A program made the position numbers and the translations under genes. From the NCBI GenBank assembly GCA_900315635.1, contig OMZV01000006.1:1-64000 (forward strand): DNA of 64,000 bases, given 5' to 3'. The DNA is from an uncultured Prevotella sp. GTDB taxonomy: Bacteria; Bacteroidota; Bacteroidia; Bacteroidales; Bacteroidaceae. Below are positions 8,670 through 17,485 of the stretch, one piece after another. The notes beneath the pieces were generated by a model, which did no database searches, was not told the DNA's origin, and saw only the letters and a program-made list of their open reading frames with translations. The stretch's first letter is position 1, and the number at the start of each line of letters is the position of its first letter.

Positions 8670-8816
8670 CCCCACCAAGCCTCCCCCAAGGGAGGAAGTT
8701 TAGTTACCTTAGACAGGTACTTGTGGGATTGGTTTATTTAATTATTAATTTATTATCTCTTTATTAATATAGGTGTCTCAACATCCTCCCCATTCGGGGA
8801 GGCTTGGAGAGGCTTA
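8670..8816. repeat. CCTCCCC-GGGGAGG repeat pair after prfB
   Basis: Two related elements (8670-8695, CCCCACCAAGCCTCCCCCAA and on; 8782-8816, CATCCTCCCC-ATTC-GGGGAGG and on) lie in opposite orientation around an AT-rich centre. The inner one touches the prfB stop codon and could end its transcript. A third copy is translated inside the GH106 gene at 45514-45570. Confidence 0.8.
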
Positions 8817-8819
8817 CCT

Positions 8820-9932
8820 TTAGCTTTCATGGAACTCCATCAAGTATGCCTTGATGAATCCATCTATCTTTCCATCCATCACACCATCGACATCTGAAGT
8901 CTGATAACCGGTACGGTGGTCTTTGACACGGCGGTCATCGAAGACGTAAGAGCGTATCTGACTACCCCATTCTATCTTCTTCTTGCCAGCTTCTATCTTA
9001 GCCTGCTCGGCTTGTTTCTTCTTCAAAGCACGGTCATAGAGTTGGCTCTTAAGGAGAAGCATTGCCTTGGCACGGTTCTTTGGCTGGTCGCGCGTCTCGG
9101 TGTTCTCAATGAGAATTTCCTCTTTCTCGCCTGTATCAGGGTCTTCATACTGATAACGAAGACGGACACCCGACTCCACCTTGTTGACATTCTGACCACC
9201 GGCTCCCGATGAGCGGAACGTATCCCAGCTGACCTTTGCAGGGTCGACATACACTTCGATGGTATCATCGACAAGCGGAGTAACGAATACCGAGGCAAAA
9301 CTCGTCATTCGTTTACCCTGAGCATTATACGGACTTACACGCACAAGGCGGTGCACTCCGTTCTCACTCTTTAGGAATCCGTAGGCATATTCGCCACCTT
9401 CGATGGTCATCGTGACGCTCTTAATGCCAACTTCCTCACCCGGCTGCATGTCCGTTACGGTCACTTTGTAACCGTGAGCCTCAGCCCAACGGGTATACAT
9501 TCGCATCAACATAGAAGCCCAATCCTGAGCTTCGGTGCCACCGGCGCCTGAGTTTATCTTCATCACTGCGTCCATGGAATCCTCTTCCTTGCGCAGCATA
9601 TTCTTCAGTTCGAGATCCTCGATAGCCTTAATTGCCTTATCGTAGTCATTGTCAACCTCTTCCTCTGTCACAAGATCTTCCTTATGATAATCGAAAGCGA
9701 GCTGCAATTCATCGGCAAGAGTACGGACATTCTCATATCCTTTAATCCATTTCTCAATGCCCTTGACCTTCTTCATCTGCACTTGCGCAGCCTTCGGATC
9801 ATCCCAGAAGTGCGGGTCCTGAGTACGGAGTTGCTCCTCTTCGAGTTCAACTTTCCGCTGGTCAATATTCAAATAACGCTTGAGCGCATCAGCGCGTTCC
9901 ATCACGTCTTTCAGTTGTTCTGCTGTAATCAT
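8820..9932 (-). CDS. prfB: Peptide chain release factor 2
   Basis: RF2 frees the finished peptide at UGA and UAA codons. The 370-residue protein carries the catalytic GGQ in SSGAGGQNVNKVESGVRL and the codon-recognition region reads HRLVRVSPYNAQGKRMTSF; thus the usual SPF tripeptide is SPY here. The gene reads through in one frame: around residues 18-26 (ALKRYLNID) the classical CTTTGA programmed frameshift site is absent, so expression is not autoregulated by that mechanism. It lies downstream of the acyl-CoA synthetase gene on the same strand, separated by a short AAAAGTAAAAAGG repeat. Confidence 0.95.
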   Translation of the reverse strand: MITAEQLKDVMERADALKRYLNIDQRKVELEEEQLRTQDPHFWDDPKAAQVQMKKVKGIEKWIKGYENVRTLADELQLAFDYHKEDLVTEEEVDNDYDKAIKAIEDLELKNMLRKEEDSMDAVMKINSGAGGTEAQDWASMLMRMYTRWAEAHGYKVTVTDMQPGEEVGIKSVTMTIEGGEYAYGFLKSENGVHRLVRVSPYNAQGKRMTSFASVFVTPLVDDTIEVYVDPAKVSWDTFRSSGAGGQNVNKVESGVRLRYQYEDPDTGEKEEILIENTETRDQPKNRAKAMLLLKSQLYDRALKKKQAEQAKIEAGKKKIEWGSQIRSYVFDDRRVKDHRTGYQTSDVDGVMDGKIDGFIKAYLMEFHES

Positions 9933-9937
9933 CTGTT

Positions 9938-9974
9938 TTAAAAGTAAAAAGGTAAAAAGGTAAAGAAGTAAAAC
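9938..9974. repeat. AAAGGTAAA tandem repeat before prfB
   Basis: Degenerate short tandem repeats (AAAAGTAAAAAGGTAAAAAG and on) fill the gap between the synthetase stop and prfB. The same motif in the other orientation abuts the stop codon of the gene ending at 38325. Confidence 0.6.
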
Positions 9975-10002
9975 TCTGAGCCTTTAACCTTTCATTCTTA
10001 GT

Positions 10003-11811
10003 TTATTCTTCGTACATCTTGTCGATGACATCCTTGAAGTTCTTGTTTATCACGTTACGCTTGAGCTTCAAAGTGTTGGTCAGTTCACCGTTCTCCATAG
10101 AGAAATGATGAGCTATGAGGGTAAACTTCTTAATCTGTTCATAACTAGCCAGTTGCTGCTGGAGAGTCTCTATACGCTCCATTATCATGTTATGAATCTT
10201 CTCATTCTGGCAAAGATCCTCACGACTTTCGAACGGAATATTGTTGTCACGGGCATACTCCTCAAGCATCCGGAACTCAGGTACAATCAGCGCACTGACG
10301 AACTTCCGCTTGTCGGCTATGACAGCAATCTGGTCGATATACTTATCAACGAGCAACTTAGCTTCCAATGACTGCGGAGCGATGTACTTGCCATTTGACG
10401 TCTTGAACAAATCCTTTATTCTTTCCTCCAGATAAAGTTCACCATCTTTCATGTATCCGGCATCACCGGTATGGAAATACCCGTCCTCGGTAAACACCTG
10501 CTTGTTGAGTCCGTCACGATGGAAATAGCCCTTTGTGATAGTCGGTCCCTTAAGAAGAATCTCATTGTTATCACCTATCTTAATGTCAACGCCATCAAGC
10601 GGACGACCGACCGACCCGATAGTATACGGCATACCTTTGATGTCGCAGCTTACCGTTGCAAGGCTTTCCGTCAGACCATAGCCGACAATCATGAATATAC
10701 CGATACTGTGAACGAACTCCTCGACCTCAGGCGAAACCGTAGCTCCAGCCGTCGGGAAGATGTTCGGATGTTCCAGTCCAAGCTGCTTTCGAACAAGGCT
10801 AAGCACACTCTTGTTCAACGCTGCATACTCCATCTTCAGAGCCAAAGGCGGGCGCTTGCCACGGCTGAGGTATTCAATATTGTACTTCCGTCCGATTTTC
10901 AGCGCATGATTGAACAACTTCCGCTGCATCGGATTAGCCTCATCCATCTTTTCCTTAACGGCGATATAGACCTTCTCCCAGAACCTAGGCACAGCCGACA
11001 TTGACGTCGGGTGAGTCTCACGCATACTCTGCTGAATCTCCCTAGGATAAGTGTTGATAATCAACTGTGCGCCTTCCGTAAGAGCCAGATAAGCCCAGCC
11101 TCTCTCGAATATATGGGTGAACGGCAGGAAGTCGATGACACGGTCGTTCTCGCCCACCGGCACACTCTTGTCGTTAGCCTTAAGCGCAGCATCATACTGC
11201 CCATAGCTCAGCATAACGCCCTTGCTGTCGCCGGTAGTTCCACTGGTATAGAGGATATTACAGATGTCGTCCATTGATGCCTCGTCCCAAAGCTCCTCAA
11301 CCTCCGACTGCCTCGGCAGTCCCTCGCCAAGCTTTATGAAGTCGGAGAAGTAAAGAGCATTAGGGTCATGGGTACTGATACGCACGCTAGGGTCGAAGAT
11401 AACGATGCGCTCGAGCGTCGGACAAAGGGCAAAGATACGGTGAGCCTTGTCATACTGCTCCTGCTCGCCGACGAACAATACCTTAATGCCGCCGTCCTGC
11501 ACCATATACTGAATCTGCTGTTCAGAGCTGGTAGCATAGAACGGAACACTAATAACCCGCACGCCGTAAGCTCCGAAGTCGGTGTACAGATACTGAATAC
11601 AGTTCTGAGAGAACACCGCAATACGGTCTTGCGGCTTCAGTCCAAGGTTCAGCATAGCATTGGACACCTGTTTAACTCTTAGCGAAAACTGGTTCCACGA
11701 CACACTCTTCCACTTCAACGAGCCGAAGTTGCGGAACGTTAGGACAGGACGATTACCGTATTTCTCTGCCTGTCGGTGAATGAGAACTGAAAGATGACAC
11801 TGAGTCTGCAT
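10003..11811 (-). CDS. Long-chain fatty acid--CoA ligase (AMP-forming)
   Basis: Adenylate-forming enzyme (602 residues) that activates long-chain fatty acids to acyl-CoA by way of an acyl-AMP. The AMP-binding P-loop YTSGTTGDSKG is at residues 188-198. The central VGYGLTESLATVSCD motif and the hinge region YFHTGDAGYMKDGELYLEER with KDLFKTSNGKYIAPQ follow in family order. The protein is of the FadD15/ACSL type with a large C-terminal lid. There is no signal peptide; it is probably membrane-associated on the cytoplasmic side. A good promoter precedes it (11831-11861), and prfB follows on the same strand. Confidence 0.93.
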   Translation of the reverse strand: MQTQCHLSVLIHRQAEKYGNRPVLTFRNFGSLKWKSVSWNQFSLRVKQVSNAMLNLGLKPQDRIAVFSQNCIQYLYTDFGAYGVRVISVPFYATSSEQQIQYMVQDGGIKVLFVGEQEQYDKAHRIFALCPTLERIVIFDPSVRISTHDPNALYFSDFIKLGEGLPRQSEVEELWDEASMDDICNILYTSGTTGDSKGVMLSYGQYDAALKANDKSVPVGENDRVIDFLPFTHIFERGWAYLALTEGAQLIINTYPREIQQSMRETHPTSMSAVPRFWEKVYIAVKEKMDEANPMQRKLFNHALKIGRKYNIEYLSRGKRPPLALKMEYAALNKSVLSLVRKQLGLEHPNIFPTAGATVSPEVEEFVHSIGIFMIVGYGLTESLATVSCDIKGMPYTIGSVGRPLDGVDIKIGDNNEILLKGPTITKGYFHRDGLNKQVFTEDGYFHTGDAGYMKDGELYLEERIKDLFKTSNGKYIAPQSLEAKLLVDKYIDQIAVIADKRKFVSALIVPEFRMLEEYARDNNIPFESREDLCQNEKIHNMIMERIETLQQQLASYEQIKKFTLIAHHFSMENGELTNTLKLKRNVINKNFKDVIDKMYEE

Positions 11812-11830
11812 GGTGTAATAGTATTTTTTG

Positions 11831-11861
11831 CAAAATTAAACAAAATGACGGACAAAACAAA
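11831..11861 (-). promoter_or_regulatory. Promoter of acyl-CoA ligase gene
   Basis: Reading the minus strand: TTTG (11861-11858), 19 bp, TAATTTTG (11838-11831). This fits the Bacteroidetes -33/-7 consensus and spacing exactly, 20 bp before the start codon. Confidence 0.75.
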
Positions 11862-11876
11862 ATAAAGACGTAATTA

Positions 11877-11907
11877 TTTGCGGTCTGATTTTTATTAATT
11901 ACCTTTG
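11877..11907 (+). promoter_or_regulatory. Promoter of M20 deacylase gene
   Basis: TTTG (11877-11880), 19 bp, TACCTTTG (11900-11907): a full match to the Bacteroidetes consensus, back to back with the minus-strand promoter at 11831-11861. Confidence 0.8.
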
Positions 11908-11980
11908 TACGGACGTTCCCACAGCCAGCCGAACGGACAACGAAAAGAAGCTACGACGGGAAAGACAAACAATAAAGATA

Positions 11981-13045
11981 ATGGACACAAGAGAATACAC
12001 CACTGAGGCGGTGAGCCTGCTGCGCAAACTGATAGCCACGCCATCGACAAGCCGCAACGAAACTCAGGCAGCCGACATAATGCAAAGCTGCATAGAGAGT
12101 TACGGGCTGAAGGCTCACAGGCTAAGAAATAATATCTGGACAATAGACCCAAACTACACGCCCAGCCGCCCGACAATACTTCTCAACGCCCATATCGACA
12201 CCGTCAAACCCGTCAGTTCCTGGACCCGTGACCCGTTTTCGCCCGACATAGAGGACGGCACACTCTACGGACTTGGCTCCAACGACTGCGGCGGAGGCCT
12301 TTGCTCATTATTGCAAATGTTCCGTCTGCTCACTGCCAAGCCACAAAGCTATAATCTTATTTACCTTGCTTCAGCCGAGGAAGAGGTCTCCGGAAAGGAC
12401 GGCATAAGCCTTGTCCTGCCCGAGCTGCCCCATATCGACGTCGCGATAGTCGGCGAGCCGACCGGCATGCAGCCCGCAATAGCCGAGAAGGGGCTGATGG
12501 TTCTCGACATGACAGCCCACGGCAAATCAGGCCATGCAGCCCGCAAAGAAGGCATCAACGCCATTTATGAGGCTCTGCCCGACATCGAATGGGTGCGCGA
12601 CTACAAGTTTCCGAAGGTCAGCAAGTACCTTGGACCGGTCAAGATGACCGTCACCGTAATCAATGCGGGAACCCAGCACAACGTCATTCCCGACGAGTGC
12701 CGGATGCTAATCGATGTCAGGACGAACGAGCTCTACACCAATCACGAGGTCTTCGACACTATAAAGAGTCACGTCCACAGCGACGTCTCAGCCCACAGTT
12801 TCCGTCTGCAGTCATCGCGAATCGACCCCGGCCACCCTCTCGTCAGGCACTGCATAGCCATGGGAATGACCCCTTACGGCTCGCCCACCCTGTCCGATCA
12901 GGCACTCATGCAGTTCCCTTCATTCAAGCTCGGCCCCGGCGAATCATCACGCTCCCACTCAGCCGACGAATTCATCCGTCTGTCTGAAATCGAGGACGCA
13001 ATCGACAAATACACCAAGCTGCTCGATGGAGCGGTCATTAAATAA
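11981..13045 (+). CDS. M20 family deacylase (ArgE/DapE-like)
   Basis: Zinc-dependent amidohydrolase of 354 residues. Family metal sites are in order: LLNAHIDTV (His, then Asp), LGSNDCGGG (Asp), SAEEEVSG (Glu-Glu, catalytic base and ligand), VGEPTG (Glu) and SRSHSADEF (His near the C-terminus). The lid domain starts at MTAHGKSGHAARKEG. In Bacteroidales a protein of this size usually acts in arginine synthesis, removing the acyl group from N-acyl-citrulline or N-acyl-ornithine; succinyl-diaminopimelate deacylation is the main alternative. The arginine assignment is from family knowledge, since no arg genes are adjacent. It has its own promoter, and the SNF2 helicase gene follows 52 bp later. 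Confidence 0.85.
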   Translation: MDTREYTTEAVSLLRKLIATPSTSRNETQAADIMQSCIESYGLKAHRLRNNIWTIDPNYTPSRPTILLNAHIDTVKPVSSWTRDPFSPDIEDGTLYGLGSNDCGGGLCSLLQMFRLLTAKPQSYNLIYLASAEEEVSGKDGISLVLPELPHIDVAIVGEPTGMQPAIAEKGLMVLDMTAHGKSGHAARKEGINAIYEALPDIEWVRDYKFPKVSKYLGPVKMTVTVINAGTQHNVIPDECRMLIDVRTNELYTNHEVFDTIKSHVHSDVSAHSFRLQSSRIDPGHPLVRHCIAMGMTPYGSPTLSDQALMQFPSFKLGPGESSRSHSADEFIRLSEIEDAIDKYTKLLDGAVIK

Positions 13046-13052
13046 AGGCAAA

Positions 13053-13094
13053 GCCACTATCAAATAATACTGGGCCACTATCAAATAATATCCC
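13053..13094. repeat. Two tandem 21-bp repeats
   Basis: GCCACTATCAAATAATA occurs at 13053 and again at 13074, giving two 21-bp units between the deacylase stop and the helicase start. It resembles the 22-bp array at 7840-7971 in its arrangement but not in sequence. Confidence 0.8.
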
Positions 13095-13097
13095 TAA

Positions 13098-16000
13098 ATG
13101 AAACTCAAAATAACAGACAACGAGCACAAGATGCTGCTGGCAATGGCCTACCTCTACGGACTCAGTGTCAATGCTGACCAGATAGAGGACTTCACCTCTC
13201 CGCTTTTAGATGGCAGAAAGACGCCCATAACTACCTTCAAGAGTTTGGAAAGCAAGGGCTTACTGGTGCGCGACAACAACTTCTACTACCGTCTGCCGGT
13301 CTGCTATACGCTGAAGGAAGGACTCTTCTTGCCACTACTGAAAGAACTCCTATCCGACAAAGAGAGGACAACTTACAACGCCATACAGAAAATTTACAGG
13401 AGGACATACTCCAACCGGGCATTGAGCAACGACTATCTCGATGCTGTCAAGCTGTTGAGAGGAGGAAAATACAAGTCGCTGACAGGCAGAGTCAGCATGA
13501 CAATCCGGCTCCTCTCGGAGTTCTCAACGGTCATTGATGACGAGGACTTCCACGATATTTTCATCGGGCTTTCCGACGAGAACTTCCATCTATGCCTGTC
13601 AGAGCGACTTGGTAAGGTAATCGTTGCCGACTGGGAATTCAACTGGGACTATGTCAAGGAGCTGGTGATGGACAGGAGCAAACGCAACAAGCTGATGTAC
13701 GGGTTAAATATTTCGTGCTTCAACTTCTTTTATTTCCTTGCCACCGGCACGTCATGTGTCGACATAGAATCCCTTCCAGCCGACATGTACTCGCTGTGGA
13801 CAGTCGCCATCATGGAACTCTACAAAGGCGATTACAGCACTGCCTATAGACTATTCACCAAGGCGATGACTGCCAACAACAAGATAACTATCGACGACAA
13901 GGGCATCTTTCCGAACGATATAGTCAACTACTATTATTCTCTCTGCCTCATTCTGACCAATACCGAAGCTTCGCTGAACAAATACGATGCCTTCCACCAC
14001 AAGCGGATGGCACGTCTCAACACATTTACCAAACTGCTTTTCACCCCGCTGCACGAATATCTCCGCGACAAGATTGCCATCGAAATAGACACCAACAGTC
14101 TGAAAAGATTAATGGCAAACAACTACGTGCAAGCCCCGGCATGGCTCATCTGGATGCTTCTCGAGAAGCTCGGCTTATGGCCGGACGACGTCGAACGTCC
14201 ATCGCTGACCGCCCACACGCCACTCGCGGCATGGCTCCGCTGTGAGTTGAAGCCAACAGGAGTAATACCGGAGTCCGACCACAGCGACGAGCTCTTCGGC
14301 GGAACGCCACTGGCCTCACGGCTGAGCATAAAGCCATTGTGGGAGATGCGCCTTGAAGAAATAATCGAGGAGACTGCAAAGAAGAACTCTCTGCCGACGG
14401 AAACGCCGGGACAAGACGCCCGACTGGTGTACATTCTCGACTACGACTCCATTGACCCGCTCTACCAGAAGCTGCGGAAGAACGGCACATGGTCGGTAGG
14501 CAAGCACCTCGACTCACGGGCTCTGAAACGGCTGACCGATCCTTGGCTCGACAGCACCGACAACCAATTCATCAAGAACCTGAGCAGTTGGACGTACATG
14601 ATAGACATGAAAGACCACCTCGTCGACCTCATCGGCTGCGACCATGTGTTTGCCGACGAAGCATGCACGCTGCCCGTCAACATACACGAAGACAAGCCGT
14701 TCCTCGTCATCAACAAGAAGAGCAACGGCTCTTTCTCCGTCGCCGCCCAGCCGGAAAGCATTGTCAACACAGCCGTTTCGACATTCATCTACGTCAAGAA
14801 CTCCGAGACCGACTACTCCATCTACCGTCCGACGCCTTTCGAAAGGAACGTCTACCGCCAGATAATGAAGCAGAAGGTTTACCCATCGACCGCCGAGCCA
14901 TTGCTGAAGAAGCTCATCGAGACCGTCGGCGGACGCACGGAAATACACTCGAACATCATCGTCGACAACGAATCTATAAAGAAGGTCAACGCACAGACGA
15001 AGATAACCATCCGCTGCGTGCCCGAACAGAACAACCAATATGCCATCGGCACCATTGTCAGAGCCTACGGAACGCTGACGTTCGTGCCCGGCGAGGGAGC
15101 CGTATCGGCTATCGCCGACGAGAACGGCAAGCGTGTGCAGGTGGTCCGCAAGCTGCGTGTCGAGCGTGAGAACATGCGGATTATCTGTGCCGAATTCGCC
15201 GACTTGGGAATCATTGAGGACGAGGACGACTGGTCGCCGACATCTGTTTCCGACAGCCACAACATCGGAGTGGCTGAGCTATTGCCGCTTCTCGACTGGG
15301 CAAAGCAGAACTCCGACATCTGCGATATGGAATGGCCGGAGAACGCACGGGTGAAATATCATCCTGTGCTGAGCGCCAAAGGGGTGAGCATCAGCTTCAA
15401 GGGGAAGAACGGATGGTTCGATGTCGAGGGCGAAGTGCAGATTGACGACCGTCAAGTTATCTCTCTCCGGCACATGCTCGAGCTCATGCACACCTCCGAC
15501 CGGAGCAAGTATATCAAGATAGGCGACCAGGAATACATAACCCTGAGCCGCGAGCTGAGCAAGATTCTGAAACGTCTTGACACCGTGACCACCGACCGAC
15601 GGAACCACCTGCAGATGTCGACGGCGGCAGTGGGACTCATAGGCGACATTCTCGACAACGGCGATATTCACCTGAGCCGGAGCAAGGCTGTCGATGAGAT
15701 AAGGAAAAAGATTGAGCATAGCGCAAAGCTACAGCCGAAAGTTCCGAAGACCCTCAAGGCCGACCTCCGTGACTATCAGGTGGCGGGATTCGAATGGATG
15801 TCACGCACCACATCGTGGGGAGCGGGCGTCTGCCTTGCCGACGACATGGGACTTGGAAAGACGGTGCAGACCATTGCCTTGCTGTTGGAGCAGCAGGCAG
15901 AGGGTCCTTCGCTGATCGTTGCGCCCGCTTCGGTTGTGCCTAACTGGCGGAACGAGCTGTTGAAGTTTGCGCCGACGATGAATGTGACCATTCTCAATGA

Positions 16001-17120
16001 GGCAGAGAACCGGAAGGAAGCTATCGAAAGTGCGAATGCCGGCGACATAGTGGTGACGACTTACGGACTACTCAACAACCAGCAGGACGACCTCACGGCA
16101 AAGGAGTGGAACGTGGCATGCCTCGATGAGGCGCACACTATCAAGAATCCGAACACGAAGATGTCGAAGGCTGCGATGAAATTGCAGGCTAAGCGCAAGG
16201 TGGAACTCACCGGAACACCTATCCAGAACCACCTCTCGGAGCTGTGGAATCTGTTCCAGTTTATCAATCCGGGGTTGCTCGGCAGTGCAGAGCAGTTCTC
16301 GAAGAAGTTCATCATGCCTGTCGAAGTCGACCACAACAAGGAGCGTCAGAACCAGTTGAAGAAGCTCATTTCGCCATTCATACTGCGCCGCACGAAGGGT
16401 GAGGTCATAGAGGAGCTGCCTGAGAAGGACGAGATTATCGTTCCCGTTGACCTGTCGTCGGACGAGATGACGATGTATGAGATTCGCCGCCGCAAGACCG
16501 TCGAGGCTGTGAAATCGAGCAAAACGGTGAAGGTTAGCACACTGGCTGAGATAACCCGGCTGCGCCAAATGGCTTGCAGTTGCTCGCTCGTCGACAAGAA
16601 ATGGAAGAAGACTTCAAGCAAGGTGGAGGCATTCATCGACCTTGCCGAGAGCCTCAACGACAGCGGCAACCGTGCGCTGGTGTTCAGCCAGTTTACGAGT
16701 TTCTTTGCCGAGATACGCAAGGCGATGGACAAGGCGAAGCTGCCTTACCTTTATCTCGACGGCAGCACGCCGATGAAACAGCGTGAGAAGCTCGTTGCCG
16801 ACTTCCAGAAGGGCGACTGCCCGTTCTTTCTCATAAGTCTGAAAGCCGGTGGACTGGGACTGAACCTTACCGGGGCAAACTATGTGATACATCTCGATCC
16901 GTGGTGGAACCCGGCTATTGAACAGCAGGCTACCGACCGTGCTTACCGCATAGGACAGCAGCAGAACGTGACGGTTTACCACCTGATAAGCCAGCACACC
17001 ATCGAGGAGAAGATTCTCCGGTTGCACAAGACTAAGCGCGACCTTGCCGACTCGCTCCTTGAGGGAACCGACATGAGCCACGCCCTGACGCAAGAGGAAT
17101 TGCTGGAACTGCTTAAATAG
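13098..17120 (+). CDS. SNF2-family DNA helicase/ATPase
   Basis: A 1340-residue Swi2/Snf2-type translocase. The first 870 or so residues are a poorly recognised N-terminal region; the helicase core fills the rest. Walker A is DDMGLGKTVQT (about residue 916), the DEAH box is CLDEAHTIKNP (about 1009), motif III is ELTGTPIQNHLSELW, and motifs V-VI are LGLNLTGANYVIHLDPWWNP then DRAYRIGQ (about 1255-1290). Such proteins move along double-stranded DNA and remodel protein-DNA complexes or assist RNA polymerase recycling. It lacks an obvious nuclease domain and is not beside restriction or defence genes. The role here is inferred from the family only. Confidence 0.9.
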   Translation: MKLKITDNEHKMLLAMAYLYGLSVNADQIEDFTSPLLDGRKTPITTFKSLESKGLLVRDNNFYYRLPVCYTLKEGLFLPLLKELLSDKERTTYNAIQKIYRRTYSNRALSNDYLDAVKLLRGGKYKSLTGRVSMTIRLLSEFSTVIDDEDFHDIFIGLSDENFHLCLSERLGKVIVADWEFNWDYVKELVMDRSKRNKLMYGLNISCFNFFYFLATGTSCVDIESLPADMYSLWTVAIMELYKGDYSTAYRLFTKAMTANNKITIDDKGIFPNDIVNYYYSLCLILTNTEASLNKYDAFHHKRMARLNTFTKLLFTPLHEYLRDKIAIEIDTNSLKRLMANNYVQAPAWLIWMLLEKLGLWPDDVERPSLTAHTPLAAWLRCELKPTGVIPESDHSDELFGGTPLASRLSIKPLWEMRLEEIIEETAKKNSLPTETPGQDARLVYILDYDSIDPLYQKLRKNGTWSVGKHLDSRALKRLTDPWLDSTDNQFIKNLSSWTYMIDMKDHLVDLIGCDHVFADEACTLPVNIHEDKPFLVINKKSNGSFSVAAQPESIVNTAVSTFIYVKNSETDYSIYRPTPFERNVYRQIMKQKVYPSTAEPLLKKLIETVGGRTEIHSNIIVDNESIKKVNAQTKITIRCVPEQNNQYAIGTIVRAYGTLTFVPGEGAVSAIADENGKRVQVVRKLRVERENMRIICAEFADLGIIEDEDDWSPTSVSDSHNIGVAELLPLLDWAKQNSDICDMEWPENARVKYHPVLSAKGVSISFKGKNGWFDVEGEVQIDDRQVISLRHMLELMHTSDRSKYIKIGDQEYITLSRELSKILKRLDTVTTDRRNHLQMSTAAVGLIGDILDNGDIHLSRSKAVDEIRKKIEHSAKLQPKVPKTLKADLRDYQVAGFEWMSRTTSWGAGVCLADDMGLGKTVQTIALLLEQQAEGPSLIVAPASVVPNWRNELLKFAPTMNVTILNEAENRKEAIESANAGDIVVTTYGLLNNQQDDLTAKEWNVACLDEAHTIKNPNTKMSKAAMKLQAKRKVELTGTPIQNHLSELWNLFQFINPGLLGSAEQFSKKFIMPVEVDHNKERQNQLKKLISPFILRRTKGEVIEELPEKDEIIVPVDLSSDEMTMYEIRRRKTVEAVKSSKTVKVSTLAEITRLRQMACSCSLVDKKWKKTSSKVEAFIDLAESLNDSGNRALVFSQFTSFFAEIRKAMDKAKLPYLYLDGSTPMKQREKLVADFQKGDCPFFLISLKAGGLGLNLTGANYVIHLDPWWNPAIEQQATDRAYRIGQQQNVTVYHLISQHTIEEKILRLHKTKRDLADSLLEGTDMSHALTQEELLELLK

Positions 17121-17188
17121 ATATACCGTTACTGTGACACGTAACGGAAAACGGCTGTATGAAGCTATAAATTTATCCTGTCAGCTAT

Positions 17189-17236
17189 AAGGCTGTGTCA
17201 AGAAATAATTCGTTATTTCCAGGCACAGCCTTTTTC
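17189..17236 (+). terminator. Terminator after SNF2 helicase gene
   Basis: AAGGCTGTGTC pairs with GGCACAGCCTT across an A/T-rich inner stem with a TTCG loop, then TTTCTTTT. The T tract runs straight into the palindrome at 17237. Confidence 0.85.
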
Positions 17237-17329
17237 TTTTGTAAAAGATACCCAATTAGCTTGTAAAACGGTATCTTTTACGTTCTAATTCGGTATCTTT
17301 TACAAGCTAATTGGGTATCTTTTACAAAA
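17237..17329. repeat. 32-bp perfect inverted repeat, GTATCTTTTAC family (copy 2)
   Basis: Left arm 17237-17268 and right arm 17298-17329 are exact complements over 32 bases (arm core GTAAAAGATACCCAATTAGC). The 29-base centre carries two more GGTATCTTTTAC half units. It stands between the helicase terminator and the Dxs-like gene and contains no coding sequence. Confidence 0.95.
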
Positions 17330-17415
17330 CAGTGGTAAACTGACAAAAATCATTAAATTAATTAATTGATAAGAAATTCCGTGTTTTTGGTAAGGCGGAT
17401 AACAAATTTAATGGT

Positions 17416-17423
17416 TACCTTTG
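17416..17423 (+). promoter_or_regulatory. -7 box of Dxs-like gene promoter
   Basis: TACCTTTG matches TAnnTTTG, 62 bp before the start codon. The nearest TTTG upstream (17386-17389) is 26 bp away, longer than usual. Confidence 0.5.
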
Positions 17424-17485
17424 CAGTCGAATTCAAAGGGATAACGAGATTATTTTCAGAATAACAAATATTTCAGCAGTATATT

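Noticed and set aside
14514..15260. 248-codon minus-strand reading frame inside the SNF2 gene
   Set aside because: A shadow of the intact helicase frame; no domain is visible. Similar long shadow frames at 1734-2402, 31201-32130 and 39810-40991 were rejected for the same reason.
13098..17120. Defence island helicase
   Set aside because: The SNF2 protein has no nuclease or methylase neighbours and sits among housekeeping genes.
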